Assembly: GCA_043764095.1 (NCBI GenBank)
Contig: JAYUKX010000198.1
Span: 22,618 to 86,617 of the forward strand
DNA length: 64,000 nt
Source of the DNA: M3007 sp043764095
Lineage (GTDB): Bacteria > Bacteroidota > Bacteroidia > Chitinophagales > Saprospiraceae
Direction of reading: 5' to 3'
The notes beneath the pieces are model-generated. The model made no database searches. It saw only the letters and a list, made by a program, of their open reading frames with translations, and was not told where the DNA came from. The position numbers were made by a program, and so were the translations under genes. Positions 33,867-44,608 of the stretch are shown piece by piece (position 1 is the first letter of the stretch; each line of letters starts with the position of its first letter).

Positions 33867-36800
33867 ATGAATAAAACCCAAACAGCAAAAAGTGCTTGGC
33901 GAAAAGGTTTCCGCATAGCACTCTACACGATTGGTAGCCTCCTGCTATTGCTCTTGCTGGCAATTTTTTCCCTTACGCTGCCGCCTGTCCAGCAGCGAAT
34001 TACCAGCGAAGTACAATCATTTTTACAAGAAAAACTCCATACAAGGGTTGAAATTGGTGCTATCGGGCTGCGCTTCCCCTACCATATTTCATTAAAAGAT
34101 GTGCTGCTAGAAGATCAGCAACAGGATACACTTGTTCGGGTTGGTAAATTAGTGGTTTCCTTGGATATGTGGCAACTCCTCGATCGCAGCATCGTGCTAC
34201 AAGAGATTCAATTGGAGGATGCTGCGGTTTATCTCCATCAAAAAGACAGCGTGTATAATTTTGATTTCATCGTTAAGGCATTTGCCAATCCCGACGCGCC
34301 TCCATCCCCTACCCCATCCGGCAGTCCTTGGACATTAGCGGCAGATTTGACGACCATTCGGATTCAAAAATTGCATTTTCTGATGCAGGATGAGGACAGC
34401 GCAACTTCCACCGAAGCCGTGATCGGATCGCTTGAAACGGTATTGCAAAAATCGGATCTGGAAAACCTCAATTTTGAGTTGGGTAAATGCGACCTGCAGG
34501 ATGCCGATATCCAATACATCCAAAAGAAGCCCTTTATTGAGAGCGAAAAACCGTCACCAAGTTACAGTTTTTTCATAAAATCTGTCACAATTAACGATAC
34601 CCATTTTTTATATTCGACTATCGAACAACGGGTAGAATCTCAGTTGAAAGCAGCCAATTTTGAGGATTTACACCTGAAATCGTCAGAAAACGACCTCGTT
34701 GTTCAGGCAAAGGATATTCATTTGGCCAATAGCACGATCGTCTATCGCACTCCAGAGACAATCCCTACACCGAACCACTTCAATGCTGGCGATTTGGATT
34801 TGCGCCAAGTAAATGCCGATTTGCCCAGTTTTGCCTTTCAACATGATTCCTTATTTTTGGAAGCCAATGCCTTGTCTGGCATTGATAAAAGTGGCTTGAA
34901 TATTCACGCGCTACAGGCTTCCATTCAGGTAACACCAAGTAGCATAACACTGCAACGGGTATTGGCGCATTTGAATCAAACTCGGGTGGACGGCGATGTA
35001 TTGCTCCTCAAAAAAGATACGGTAAATTACGGCTTTATGCAGGTTCAATTGCGCCAACTCAAAGGTTTGGTGGGCGATTTGCTGCTGCTGTTGCCGCCGA
35101 TAGATAACAAGGAATTGGCCGCATTAGAGGACATGCCCTACGAAATTTCAGGGCGGTTCAAGGGCTGGTTGGAAAACTTACAAACCGAGCAAATTAAGTT
35201 GCAGGCAGGAACAGGCACCCGTGTTTATATCAACGGATCGCTGCAACAACTCACTACACCCAATCAGATGGGTATGCACTTGAAATTGGATCAACTGGAA
35301 AGCAACCGCACAGACTTGTTGCGATTTATGGCACTTGGAGGCACACCAATGGACAGCCTACGCCAACTACCATTGCCCAGTTACGTCCGCACCAATGGCA
35401 CTTTGGATGGCAATATGGATGCTCTTCAATTGAACCTAAAAGGGGCGATCGGAGCATTGCAAAGCGATACGACACTGGCTCCGGTGCTTGGTGTACCGCT
35501 GTTATTCGAACTCGCAGGCAGTCTTGTATCCGTCACAGACATGGACAAACTGGGTATGGATCTGACCATTCAACAGCTCGATGCGCCGCAAAACTTTTTT
35601 GCTTTTTTAGCGACCGAAGGGATCATCTTTCCCGACTTACTACAAGCAAAAGGGACCTTGAAAGGCAGCTTGTCCAATTTGCAAACAGATTTGAACATCA
35701 TGGCCATCCGGGACGGGATAAGCAGCAGTGTGGCGTTTAAAGGGTTACTAAAAAACCTAAAAAATACCGATCAACTTGGTTTTGATGGCAATTTTAACGC
35801 TAATTTAGCCCGTCAAGAAATCCTTGGCTATGTGCCCGACCTGAGCCAATCCATGCAATTGCCCAATTATATACAGATGAAGGGCAATGCCAAAGGCACG
35901 GTGCAGGATGCTACAGGGAAGGTGCAAATGGGTTTGGGCAATTGGGGGAATTTGGATTTGGAAGGGACACTAAAAGACAGCAGTTATCAAATACAGGTGG
36001 TGGGTCAAAATATTGTGGTGCACCAATTGGTAAAAGACAGCGTGCTACAACCACTTAAAACGATTGGGTTTCATGCGCAACTGAATGGTACTGGGTTTAA
36101 AATTTGGGAAAGTGCCCAAATGCAATTTTCGGGCAATATAGACTCCCTAATTTGGGACAATGCTATTTTTAGAGATATAAGTCTAAAAGGCGAGGTCGAT
36201 GGTAAGCAATTCAAAGGTAACTTGGTATCGACAGACGAAAGGGCTGCCATCAACGCGACAGTTGTGGGTGATTTTGAAACAGCCATTCCCGTGCTCGACG
36301 CGGATATTCGTCTTAATTGTGTCGATCTCCGCGCCTTTGGCTGGGCCAGTCGGCCTACCCATTTGTGTGGACATTTGGTGTCGCATTCGGAAGGCTTGTC
36401 TTTGGATACCCTGAAGGCAAATGTGCGCATCGAAAATCTTGATTTACAATACGATACGGTGCATGTTCAGCCGGGGGAAATGGTGCTGAATATAAGTTTG
36501 GATCAACATCAGAATCGGCTTGAAATCAATTCCGATTGGTTGAAAGGCGAGATAAAGGGCTATTTTTCGGTGGCCGATTTGCCAGAAACCTTATCCAATG
36601 TCTTTGAACAATACTTCGTGGTAGATCGGACGGTGTATGTGCCAAGGGTAAGCAGCGATTCCATTTCGGTACAGTTGGATTTCCTTCAACCGGAAATATT
36701 AACAACTGGATTAGTGCCTGGCTTGAAGGAACTGGCACCGCTGCATATAGAAGGGGCTTTGGTCGGGCAGCGCAACTACTTTAACCTTCAGATGGAGGCA

Positions 36801-38879
36801 CCCAGAATCGGGTATATGGATTGGGTAGTAGATGCCGTAAATGTCCGGTGTTATGCTGGTGATTCTTCCGCTTTATTTGTGTTGACCACGCCAAAAGTAA
36901 AAAGAGGAAAAGAGGATTTTATAGAAAATGCGGTGCTGAATGGGGCATTTGTAGCCAATAAAGCCAATGTTTCGTTCAAAGCAACGAATAATGAAGGGCA
37001 GGAACGCTTTTTGTTAGCGGCGGCGGCCACGATCAATAGCAACACCAAAGCAACTATTGTAAAACTTTCACCGCGTCAATTAATTGATTTTAAAGAATGG
37101 ACAATTGATGCTGAAAACGAAATAAAAATAAACCCCAATGGCATCGCCGTGCAGCAGATGAACATAAGCGGCGCAGGACAATCCATATTGCTGAGCGGTG
37201 CTACCAAAACCTTACCGGGGGGCAAAACTGGACTCGACTTTGCACTGGATATTGATCGGCTGAATTACAACAATTTCGATATTTTCCTCTCCGATATAGT
37301 ACAAGATTTGGGTGGCTGGGCAGAAGCACGGGTGAACATCAAAGGCCAGACGGATAATCTGCAAATATTGGGTTCCATAAAATTGCACGAGACCTATTTT
37401 ACACCAAAACAGACCAATGTCCGCTACGAATTGGGCGATACCCCACTTGAATTTACCCCAACAGGTATAGCAGTCAATAGCTTGATTTTGGTTGATCCCT
37501 TTGGTAAGTCTTTGAAAATCAATGGATCATTAACGACAACAGATTGGTCCGATATCAAAACCAACCTCCGTCTGCAAGCCGAGCAGTGGCAGGTATTAAA
37601 TACGACCAGACAACAGAACCCTGTATATTTTGGAAAGTTATTCGTTTCCTTGAACGGTACTGTTCAGGGTTCTATCAGCCAACCCGACCTCAAACTGTCG
37701 ATCAAAACGGCTAAAACATCCACTTTTACCTACGTTTATGATGAAGCAACACAATCCCTCCAACATGAAGGGGTGGTGTATTTTATCCCGCCGCCTCGCG
37801 CGTATGTACGAGCGGAGATCTACGATGCGCCCGTGATTACGCAGCCATTTACACTCAGCGCAAGTATAGAAATTGATTCCAACCTGATCGTAAACAGTGT
37901 CATCAATCCCGTTACAGGCGATAATTTTAATGGTAAAGCCAGCGGCAAACTTCAACTCGATGTATTATCCAATGGTGAAATGACACTGGTTGGGCGGCTG
38001 GAACTGGTGCGCGGCATATACAACTATTCTTACCAGTCTATTGTGCAACGCAGTTTTGATGTGAGTACGGGTAGTGCCATTACTTGGACTGGGGACATCG
38101 AATCGCCCGAACTGGATATAAAAGCACGGTATCGATTCAAAGCATCCCCTTTTCCCTTAGTTGCTACCCAATTGTTGGACGCATCAGCGGATGAAACAGC
38201 GCAATATCGAACTTCACAAACCTTCTTTTTGCAAACCTCCATAGCAGGATCGGTAAAAACGCCAAATGTTGGGTTTCAATTTATCTATCCGAAAGAAGAA
38301 AGTCAAGGAACATTGACAGCGAATTTTGGTAACCAAGAGGCCAGTTTGGTAGAAAATGCGCTCAATACGATCAATCAAGATAAAAATCGGCTCTCACGGC
38401 AGGTATTTGGGGTTTTATTGCTGCGCAATTTTATTGGAGATGAGTCCTTTGCGCTAACATCGGCCACCGGAGGAAATCCGTTGCAGTCGGGACTAACCAA
38501 TTTTTTGACCAACCAAATCAACGCGCTCGCAGATCAATACCTGACTTGGATAGACATAGATTTGACGACTGGCGAGGGTACTAACACCAATACGGCATCG
38601 GAAGAAACGGCTACAAAATATCAGTTACGGCTACAAAAATCTTTTTTTGGCGATCGGCTTACGTTCAAAATATCGGGTGGCACCACAGTGGGCAACAGCA
38701 GCGGCGATACCCACAGCGCATTAGAAAATGCCTCAGTGGAATATGCCCTCACCCCCAATGGCGTTTTTAAGATTACTGTGTTTTCGGAACAGGGATTTGA
38801 ATTGCTCAATACATCCACTAGCAACCTTCGAAATTCAGGTGCTGGTTTGATATTCACCAAAGAATTTGGCAAAAAATAA
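33867..38879 (+). CDS. tamB: TamB translocation and assembly module protein
   Basis: 1670 aa, a usual length for TamB. N-terminal signal anchor (about residues 16-38), then a long series of beta-strand repeats that make the hydrophobic groove, and the C-terminal TamB (DUF490) domain with GRLELVRGIYNY around 1376-1387 and phrases such as SATGGNPLQSGL before the end. TamB spans the periplasm from the inner membrane and works with an outer-membrane Omp85 partner in export of phospholipids and beta-barrel assembly. The partner gene follows after 3 nt. A strand such as FGVLLLRNFIGDESFAL is typical of the C-terminal domain. Confidence 0.93.
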   Translation: MNKTQTAKSAWRKGFRIALYTIGSLLLLLLLAIFSLTLPPVQQRITSEVQSFLQEKLHTRVEIGAIGLRFPYHISLKDVLLEDQQQDTLVRVGKLVVSLDMWQLLDRSIVLQEIQLEDAAVYLHQKDSVYNFDFIVKAFANPDAPPSPTPSGSPWTLAADLTTIRIQKLHFLMQDEDSATSTEAVIGSLETVLQKSDLENLNFELGKCDLQDADIQYIQKKPFIESEKPSPSYSFFIKSVTINDTHFLYSTIEQRVESQLKAANFEDLHLKSSENDLVVQAKDIHLANSTIVYRTPETIPTPNHFNAGDLDLRQVNADLPSFAFQHDSLFLEANALSGIDKSGLNIHALQASIQVTPSSITLQRVLAHLNQTRVDGDVLLLKKDTVNYGFMQVQLRQLKGLVGDLLLLLPPIDNKELAALEDMPYEISGRFKGWLENLQTEQIKLQAGTGTRVYINGSLQQLTTPNQMGMHLKLDQLESNRTDLLRFMALGGTPMDSLRQLPLPSYVRTNGTLDGNMDALQLNLKGAIGALQSDTTLAPVLGVPLLFELAGSLVSVTDMDKLGMDLTIQQLDAPQNFFAFLATEGIIFPDLLQAKGTLKGSLSNLQTDLNIMAIRDGISSSVAFKGLLKNLKNTDQLGFDGNFNANLARQEILGYVPDLSQSMQLPNYIQMKGNAKGTVQDATGKVQMGLGNWGNLDLEGTLKDSSYQIQVVGQNIVVHQLVKDSVLQPLKTIGFHAQLNGTGFKIWESAQMQFSGNIDSLIWDNAIFRDISLKGEVDGKQFKGNLVSTDERAAINATVVGDFETAIPVLDADIRLNCVDLRAFGWASRPTHLCGHLVSHSEGLSLDTLKANVRIENLDLQYDTVHVQPGEMVLNISLDQHQNRLEINSDWLKGEIKGYFSVADLPETLSNVFEQYFVVDRTVYVPRVSSDSISVQLDFLQPEILTTGLVPGLKELAPLHIEGALVGQRNYFNLQMEAPRIGYMDWVVDAVNVRCYAGDSSALFVLTTPKVKRGKEDFIENAVLNGAFVANKANVSFKATNNEGQERFLLAAAATINSNTKATIVKLSPRQLIDFKEWTIDAENEIKINPNGIAVQQMNISGAGQSILLSGATKTLPGGKTGLDFALDIDRLNYNNFDIFLSDIVQDLGGWAEARVNIKGQTDNLQILGSIKLHETYFTPKQTNVRYELGDTPLEFTPTGIAVNSLILVDPFGKSLKINGSLTTTDWSDIKTNLRLQAEQWQVLNTTRQQNPVYFGKLFVSLNGTVQGSISQPDLKLSIKTAKTSTFTYVYDEATQSLQHEGVVYFIPPPRAYVRAEIYDAPVITQPFTLSASIEIDSNLIVNSVINPVTGDNFNGKASGKLQLDVLSNGEMTLVGRLELVRGIYNYSYQSIVQRSFDVSTGSAITWTGDIESPELDIKARYRFKASPFPLVATQLLDASADETAQYRTSQTFFLQTSIAGSVKTPNVGFQFIYPKEESQGTLTANFGNQEASLVENALNTINQDKNRLSRQVFGVLLLRNFIGDESFALTSATGGNPLQSGLTNFLTNQINALADQYLTWIDIDLTTGEGTNTNTASEETATKYQLRLQKSFFGDRLTFKISGGTTVGNSSGDTHSALENASVEYALTPNGVFKITVFSEQGFELLNTSTSNLRNSGAGLIFTKEFGKK

Positions 38880-38882
38880 GGT

Positions 38883-41207
38883 ATGAAAATATATTGGATG
38901 CTTTATACTATTACATTAATATGCCTAGTGTTCGGATCGGGCTGCACAGGTACTGGCCGACTGGCAGAAGGAGAGATATTGTACACCGGGGCGAAGATAA
39001 AAATCGAAAAAACGGATAAAGACTGGTCCACCAAGTTACTGAAATCCGACTTAAAAAAATCAGTTATTCTGCCCCGTCCCAACAAAAAAATATTGTGGAT
39101 GCGCCCTAAATTGTTGCTGTATTACATGTTTAAAAACAGCCGTGAAAAGAGTTTTGGCACCTTTGTTGCCTACAAATTAGGGGAAAAACCAGTCCTATAT
39201 GAACCCAATATTCGCAACCGACATCAGGAGTTATTGGAGGAAAGGGCCGGAAATGATGGATATTTCAACGTAAAAGTAGATGCAAAGGTTGAAATTAAAA
39301 AACGAAAAGCCAAAATAGTGTATCACGTTAAGGTGCAGGCGGCCCGCAAAAAAATAGATCATATCAACTACCCGAGTGACTCCAGCCTCCTCACCGGTAC
39401 GATCGCTTCTTTACAACCAAAATCCCTGATAAAGCCTGGCGCGTATTACCAACTAGAAAACCTACTCGCCGAACGCCAGCGGATTTCCGATACTTTGCGC
39501 AACCAAGGCTGGTACTATTTCACTCCGGATAAACTACTTTTTGAGGCGGACACCTTACACCCAGTAGGTGCTTTAAACCTGACCTTGCGCATAAAGCGCG
39601 AAACGAGCGAGCAGGAACGCCAGCGCTACGAAGTGAATACCATCACCGTATTCCCTGATTACGATTTAGCCCAAGAACAGGCAACCACAAAAAAGGTTAC
39701 GGATACCCTGAATGAATCCTGCCCCGCCTATTTTTACCACCATTTGAGGACTAAACCGTCGATGCTCAACAAGCAAATAATACTCCGTTGCGGCACGCAG
39801 TATTCCAATGATGCCTACCAATCCACCATTAGTCGCCTGCTGAACTTGAATATTTATAAATTTATCAATATCCGCTTCGAGGTATCGCCGCTGGCAGATT
39901 CGCTCCTAGATGCGCGCATTTACCTTACTCCATTTCGGCCTCAACGGGTGGAAAGCACTGTGTCTGGAGTATTTTCCGCAGGTTTTTACAACGGTGTTCG
40001 AACTGGTATTGCATACACCCACCGCAATCTTTTTGGTGGCGCAGAAGCCCTTCGACTGGCACTCAACGGCGCTTACCTGCGCACCAAAAATGATAATTTT
40101 GACTTCCAAGATTTTATTGTTAGTGACGCTTCCGCTCGCCTAAGTTTACCCCGTTTTATGCTTATTCGGCCCAAAAACTGGCATTCTTTTATCAAAACTA
40201 CGTTCAATATAAAGCATGAAACCAATTGGTTCAAATTCGATTTACCAGAATTAGGCACCTTCCGAATGAGTTTGCAGCGGATTTCGGGGGAGGCTGGTTA
40301 CATGTGGAAAAACAAGCGCTATGGTTCCATCTCCCAAGAATTTAATCCGCTCAACCTAGGGTTACAATTTTCGACCTTCAATAAGGAACTTGTTCGACAA
40401 CGAATCATGGAAGGTATTCCTACCGATACCACTGGAACCTCAGCGTCATTACTGAATTTTTTAGAATACAAGCCCAATTATACCTTTTCATTGGATGAGC
40501 GATTAGGCCCATCCAAGCGATTGACCCATTATTTTCGCCTGCGGCTTGCAGCCCAAATAAGCGGGTATAGCAGGAATAAATACCTGCCTGCGGCATACAA
40601 ACTCGCCAGTCCACGGAATTTCTTTATTGAAACAGATTACCGACATTATCAAAAGACCAATGCACGAAATGTGTTAGGGATGCGATTGGCTGTTGGGGCC
40701 GGTATTCCACTACAATCTGGCGGAACGATCGCTTTGATCGATCGCTATATTATTGGCGGTGCCTCCAGCGTTAGGGCTTTTGCCCCGCGTACAATTGGGC
40801 CCGGTGCTCAGGCGCGTGATACCAGCATCAGCACGCTTTCTGTGGGCAATTACACGGGTAATCTCCTAATAGAGGGCAGTTTGGAATACCGGATTTCGTT
40901 GGGCCGCTACCCCGAATTGGCGGTATTTATGGATGCTGGGAATATATGGCTTACTTCTGGCCCCGATGCCACGGAAGCATCTCAGTTCCGATTGAATCGT
41001 TTTTATAAAGAACTGGCCGTGGGTACAGGTGTGGGACTTCGGATCAATCTGGACTATTTTGTCTTACGGCTCGATGTGGCGTTTCCGTTATCCAAACCCT
41101 ACCTCCCTTCCGGCGAACGGTGGGTAGGCAACCAGTTACATATTGGTAGTGGTGCATGGCGGAAGGAGAATTTGAATTGGAACTTTTCTTTTGGGTATCC
41201 TTTTTGA
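38883..41207 (+). CDS. tamL: TamL, lipoprotein Omp85 (BamA/TamA) family
   Basis: 774 aa. A signal sequence with lipobox FGSGC (Cys about 21) makes it an outer-membrane lipoprotein, as in Bacteroidota TamL. Then POTRA-like repeats to about 330 and the 16-strand barrel with the Omp85 signature close to RFRLAAQISG and GGASSVRAF, and a C-terminal beta signal ending in a phenylalanine (SFGYPF). It is the outer-membrane partner of TamB and in the same operon. In Flavobacterium a TamL-TamB pair is required for outer-membrane homeostasis. Confidence 0.9.
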   Translation: MKIYWMLYTITLICLVFGSGCTGTGRLAEGEILYTGAKIKIEKTDKDWSTKLLKSDLKKSVILPRPNKKILWMRPKLLLYYMFKNSREKSFGTFVAYKLGEKPVLYEPNIRNRHQELLEERAGNDGYFNVKVDAKVEIKKRKAKIVYHVKVQAARKKIDHINYPSDSSLLTGTIASLQPKSLIKPGAYYQLENLLAERQRISDTLRNQGWYYFTPDKLLFEADTLHPVGALNLTLRIKRETSEQERQRYEVNTITVFPDYDLAQEQATTKKVTDTLNESCPAYFYHHLRTKPSMLNKQIILRCGTQYSNDAYQSTISRLLNLNIYKFINIRFEVSPLADSLLDARIYLTPFRPQRVESTVSGVFSAGFYNGVRTGIAYTHRNLFGGAEALRLALNGAYLRTKNDNFDFQDFIVSDASARLSLPRFMLIRPKNWHSFIKTTFNIKHETNWFKFDLPELGTFRMSLQRISGEAGYMWKNKRYGSISQEFNPLNLGLQFSTFNKELVRQRIMEGIPTDTTGTSASLLNFLEYKPNYTFSLDERLGPSKRLTHYFRLRLAAQISGYSRNKYLPAAYKLASPRNFFIETDYRHYQKTNARNVLGMRLAVGAGIPLQSGGTIALIDRYIIGGASSVRAFAPRTIGPGAQARDTSISTLSVGNYTGNLLIEGSLEYRISLGRYPELAVFMDAGNIWLTSGPDATEASQFRLNRFYKELAVGTGVGLRINLDYFVLRLDVAFPLSKPYLPSGERWVGNQLHIGSGAWRKENLNWNFSFGYPF

Positions 41208-41235
41208 ATGATGTATGCTCTGTATGTTCATTCAA
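41204..41235. terminator. hairpin between tamL and the ATPase gene
   Basis: TTGAATGA (41204-41211) and TCATTCAA (41228-41235) form an 8-bp stem with a 16-nt loop overlapping the tamL stop. Possible terminator for the convergent genes; no long U-tract. Confidence 0.35.
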
Positions 41236-41295
41236 CGCACCTAATATTAGTCCAAAAATAGTACTTAAAATTATATACTTTAATTAAAAACACCA

Positions 41296-42720
41296 TCAAT
41301 CAAACAATGCTTTCATATCCATCGAATCGTTGACTAAACGTTGTACGTACTCATTTTGTACCAGGCCATAAGTGGTAATCATGGTCAAAAACAAGGTTTT
41401 AGTAGTTCCTGTTTCTGTTCTGAATGCCATGAGTTTGTTTTGCAAATTGTCGGCATATTCTTTCGTGATGACATAAGGCTTGGTAGAAAACTTCATTTCA
41501 CAAATATTTATAATGCGGTCATTTCGGTCAATAATAAGATCTATTTGTGCTCCTTTTTCGCTTTTTTTACTTCTCCAAGCAGATATTTCAGCATATACAC
41601 CGCTTATACCTAGCTTCTTTTTGAGGGCATCAACATGATAGCGACATATATATTCAAAAGCATAGCCACTCCACGCACGCCATTTTGGACTGTCTAATTG
41701 TGCTATCCAAGAGCCATTCATATCGGCTTTACTATCTTTAACAAAAGTGAGAAAAAACAAGGTAAAAGGGTCTATTAATTGAAAAAGCACCTCTTTTTTG
41801 CTGTTACCAAATGGCAAATAGCGGCGAATAAACCCTGATTGTTGCAATTCTTCTAAAAGATTGGTCATGGAGCCGCCATCTGATAATTTCGTCAAAGACA
41901 CCAATTCTTTGCGGGTCAATCCTTTGGCTTTATTGGACAATGCTTCCACAATTGCGGTATGTTTTTCATAATTATTGAACAAAGAGCGATATAAATTAGC
42001 ATATTCGGTAGCCAATAGTCCACCTTCTGTAAAAAACAGACGGTCAATATTTTGGGCAACACTCCGATTCACTTTTATGCTCTCAAGATAGTACGGAATA
42101 CCGCCAATGGCCATGTAAAGTTCCAAAAGTTGATAGCGGTCATAATTAGCCCCTTTCTCTTTTAAAAAAGTTTCAGTTTCGGAAAGCGTAAAAGGTTTTA
42201 ACAAAATTCGCTCCGTTAACCGATTGTGAAGACCACCTCGATTGTTGATTAATTCATTAATAATCCAAGAAGCCGCAGAGCCGCAAACAATCAATAAAAC
42301 ATCTGTGCGTGCGGATGCCCAACTATTCCAAAAATATTCCAACGCGGCAATAAATTTAGATTGTGGGGTATCAAGCCATGGTAATTCATCCAAAAAAACA
42401 ACTTTTTTAGTGGTGTTTTGCTGCTCTAATAATAGGCTTAATCGGTTAAAAGCATCGAACCAATCTTTGGGTGCCGATTTTTCAGGAGCATCCGGATGTA
42501 GTTTTAAATATACGTTGTGAAAGTTTGTGAGGTGCTGTTTTAAGCCAACATTGGCAACCCCCGACAATTGAAAACTAAATGGCGCGTCAAAAACATTTCG
42601 GATGAGAAATGTTTTCCCAACCCGTCGTCTGCCATAAACTGCTACAAATTCCGATTTTTTAGAGTTTTTGAGCGTATTTAGCGTTGCTATTTCGTCTTGT
42701 CTTCCAATTATTTTTTCCAT
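41296..42720 (-). CDS. AAA ATPase with DUF234-type C-terminal domain
   Basis: 474 aa. Walker A G30-RRRVGK-T37, Walker B VVFLDELPWLD near residues 107-117, a winged helix region at about 255-305, and a C-terminal PD-(D/E)XK-like part (GAQIDLIIDRND, ICEMKFS) corresponding to DUF234. This archaeal-type ATPase family is common and often found in accessory DNA; it may pair nuclease and ATPase activity or act as a regulator. It is cytoplasmic and transcribed divergently from the Kelch-like lipoprotein gene. Confidence 0.88.
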   Translation of the reverse strand: MEKIIGRQDEIATLNTLKNSKKSEFVAVYGRRRVGKTFLIRNVFDAPFSFQLSGVANVGLKQHLTNFHNVYLKLHPDAPEKSAPKDWFDAFNRLSLLLEQQNTTKKVVFLDELPWLDTPQSKFIAALEYFWNSWASARTDVLLIVCGSAASWIINELINNRGGLHNRLTERILLKPFTLSETETFLKEKGANYDRYQLLELYMAIGGIPYYLESIKVNRSVAQNIDRLFFTEGGLLATEYANLYRSLFNNYEKHTAIVEALSNKAKGLTRKELVSLTKLSDGGSMTNLLEELQQSGFIRRYLPFGNSKKEVLFQLIDPFTLFFLTFVKDSKADMNGSWIAQLDSPKWRAWSGYAFEYICRYHVDALKKKLGISGVYAEISAWRSKKSEKGAQIDLIIDRNDRIINICEMKFSTKPYVITKEYADNLQNKLMAFRTETGTTKTLFLTMITTYGLVQNEYVQRLVNDSMDMKALFD

Positions 42721-42761
42721 ATTATTGCGAGCAATTTGGCTGCAAGGTAGTAAAAAAACCG

Positions 42762-42799
42762 AGTTCCCGCCAACTTGCTTTATCTTTTTAGCGGGAACT
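42762..42799. repeat. 9-bp inverted repeat upstream of the ATPase gene
   Basis: AGTTCCCGC (42762-42770) and GCGGGAACT (42791-42799) are exact complements, 20 nt apart, in the divergent promoter region and about 40 nt before the ATPase start. A possible operator or leader hairpin of that gene. Confidence 0.4.
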
Positions 42800-42870
42800 T
42801 GTATTTTTAAGGCACATTCCGCTCATTTGGAGTAATATCTTGATGCCCCCCCGTAAAAACACCTATTTAA

Positions 42871-42904
42871 AAATCAGGTATTTCTACGCATAAATACCTG
42901 ATTT
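42871..42904. promoter_or_regulatory. 13-bp perfect inverted repeat before the lipoprotein gene
   Basis: AAATCAGGTATTT (42871-42883), 8-nt loop, AAATACCTGATTT (42892-42904). A TAACTTTG -7 box follows at 42914-42921, but no TTG at -33, so the repeat lies where the -33 element should be. That is the usual place for an operator; a regulator site is the simplest reading, with RNA hairpin formation as a less likely one. Confidence 0.5.
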
Positions 42905-42946
42905 GTGTTATACTAACTTTGTCGTTCAAAAATATTTTTTTTTAGT

Positions 42947-44542
42947 ATGACACCACGATTTATTTATTTTGCATTAGCCATCACCCTGATGGCTTGGGGC
43001 AGCTGTACAGAAGCACCCAAACCGATTACCACTGCTGTAGTGGATTCGACCACACCACCTTACACTATACAATTACAGGAATTTGTCAATCCTAATTTAC
43101 CAGGACTGCACTCCTATATTCATGCGGTGTGGAAGGATAAAATCATTATGATTGGAGGTCGTATCAATGGCATGCACCCCGATTACAACTTTGACCAAAC
43201 CTACGCCAACACCAATATTTATGTTATTGATACCAAAAACTGGAGCGATCCTGCTACTTGGGCCACCTTTAGTATGCCACACAAAAATATTTTAGGGGTT
43301 AATCGCACGCAATTCCGTAGTAATAATGCCCAGTATTTTCAAAATGGCAATACATTATATATTGTAGGTGGACTTGAATATGCGAATGTACCCACCCAAT
43401 TAAAAAGCCATACAGGCCCAATTTTATTGGAATTGGTGTCAGCGAAGAAGACCCAAGATGGTACAGCGCCACACGGCCCCATCACCCAAGCACTGATGAC
43501 GGCCATCAATATGGATGTACTGGTTGATGCTGTGATGAATAATAAAACCGTAAGTCCGCCCAATGTGCGTCAAGCCCAAGACAGCATGCTCGCTATTACA
43601 GGTGGAGAATTAGAAACCATTGGCAATACGGTTTATTTGGTTTTTGGCTGGAATTTTTCATTAGCAGGCGAAGCTTATTCTCACCAAATTAGGTCTTTTA
43701 ACTATACCGATGATGGTACTACCTTATCTTTAGGGCCTATTACAGTATGTCCAACCTGCTTTGATGGCGTAACCGATCCCAAATCCAATGCCGGTAATTT
43801 CCGCCGTCGCGATGGAAGCATGAGTGTCTTTACCGATCCAAGCGATGGAAGCCCTGCCCTGATGTACTATTCGGGCGTATTCAAAAATGGCAATACCAAT
43901 TTTAATACAGGCGTATTCATTCACCCAGACCGCGCTGCCGAATTACCCGATAGCATGTTTTGGAATGTATATACTTGCCAAGTGGTGCCAGTGCATAGTG
44001 CTTCCCGTAAAACTTCGTATGCCTCCTTACTGGGGGGTATGACCTATAATTGGTTTACTGGCGCTCCTATTACAAAACCGACATTGCTTACGCCTGCTAA
44101 CACCAAAGTAATACCAGCCAATAGTAATTTTGGCAATAATATCCCGATTACTAACCGATTTACGACGGTCGTGATGCCCGCTAATGGCCGACTACTGCAA
44201 TATTTATTGCCGGATTCTTTCCCTCCCATCAAAACGCCATTGGTACTGCCAGCAGTTGGCGATTCTATTCCAGCCGCTACCTTGCCCGTTGGATCAGTGA
44301 CTTATAACGGGGCTGAATCAGAAATGCACTGGACAATTGCAGACAATTTGACCCAAAATGGCGTAATCAACTACGATGCCTTTATTACTGCCAACCCCAA
44401 TGGAGGCACCGTTGCCTACTTACATGGTGGTATCGAAGCAGATCAACCCAATGTATTTAGTTTTAGTAATGCAGGATTGCCACTACACCATTCCGTAGCC
44501 AGCAAGCGACTCTTTGCAGTAAAAATTGTACCGATCAAATAG
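42947..44542 (+). CDS. Kelch-like beta-propeller lipoprotein
   Basis: 531 aa. Signal peptide with lipobox AWGSC (Cys about residue 20). The chain contains repeated blocks of the Kelch kind (DKIIMIGGRING, NTLYIVGGLEY, NTVYLVFGWNF, TVAYLHGGIEAD), each separated by 60-100 residues, suggesting a beta-propeller of five or six blades. No catalytic residues are seen. Role unknown; probably binds a ligand or partner at the outer membrane. The promoter region carries an inverted repeat that could be its operator. Confidence 0.78.
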   Translation: MTPRFIYFALAITLMAWGSCTEAPKPITTAVVDSTTPPYTIQLQEFVNPNLPGLHSYIHAVWKDKIIMIGGRINGMHPDYNFDQTYANTNIYVIDTKNWSDPATWATFSMPHKNILGVNRTQFRSNNAQYFQNGNTLYIVGGLEYANVPTQLKSHTGPILLELVSAKKTQDGTAPHGPITQALMTAINMDVLVDAVMNNKTVSPPNVRQAQDSMLAITGGELETIGNTVYLVFGWNFSLAGEAYSHQIRSFNYTDDGTTLSLGPITVCPTCFDGVTDPKSNAGNFRRRDGSMSVFTDPSDGSPALMYYSGVFKNGNTNFNTGVFIHPDRAAELPDSMFWNVYTCQVVPVHSASRKTSYASLLGGMTYNWFTGAPITKPTLLTPANTKVIPANSNFGNNIPITNRFTTVVMPANGRLLQYLLPDSFPPIKTPLVLPAVGDSIPAATLPVGSVTYNGAESEMHWTIADNLTQNGVINYDAFITANPNGGTVAYLHGGIEADQPNVFSFSNAGLPLHHSVASKRLFAVKIVPIK

Positions 44543-44563
44543 CCCCGATTGCAATTCGGGTTT
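44538..44563 (+). repeat. partial copy of the following terminator repeat
   Basis: The sequence AATAGCCCCGATTG(C/T)AATTCGGG is repeated here and at 44609-44637; this first copy lacks the closing half and includes the stop codon of the lipoprotein gene. Confidence 0.45.
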
Positions 44564-44608
44564 CGGAAATACGGTAATTGTTTAATAACCATGGAGTGGT
44601 TGAACGTG

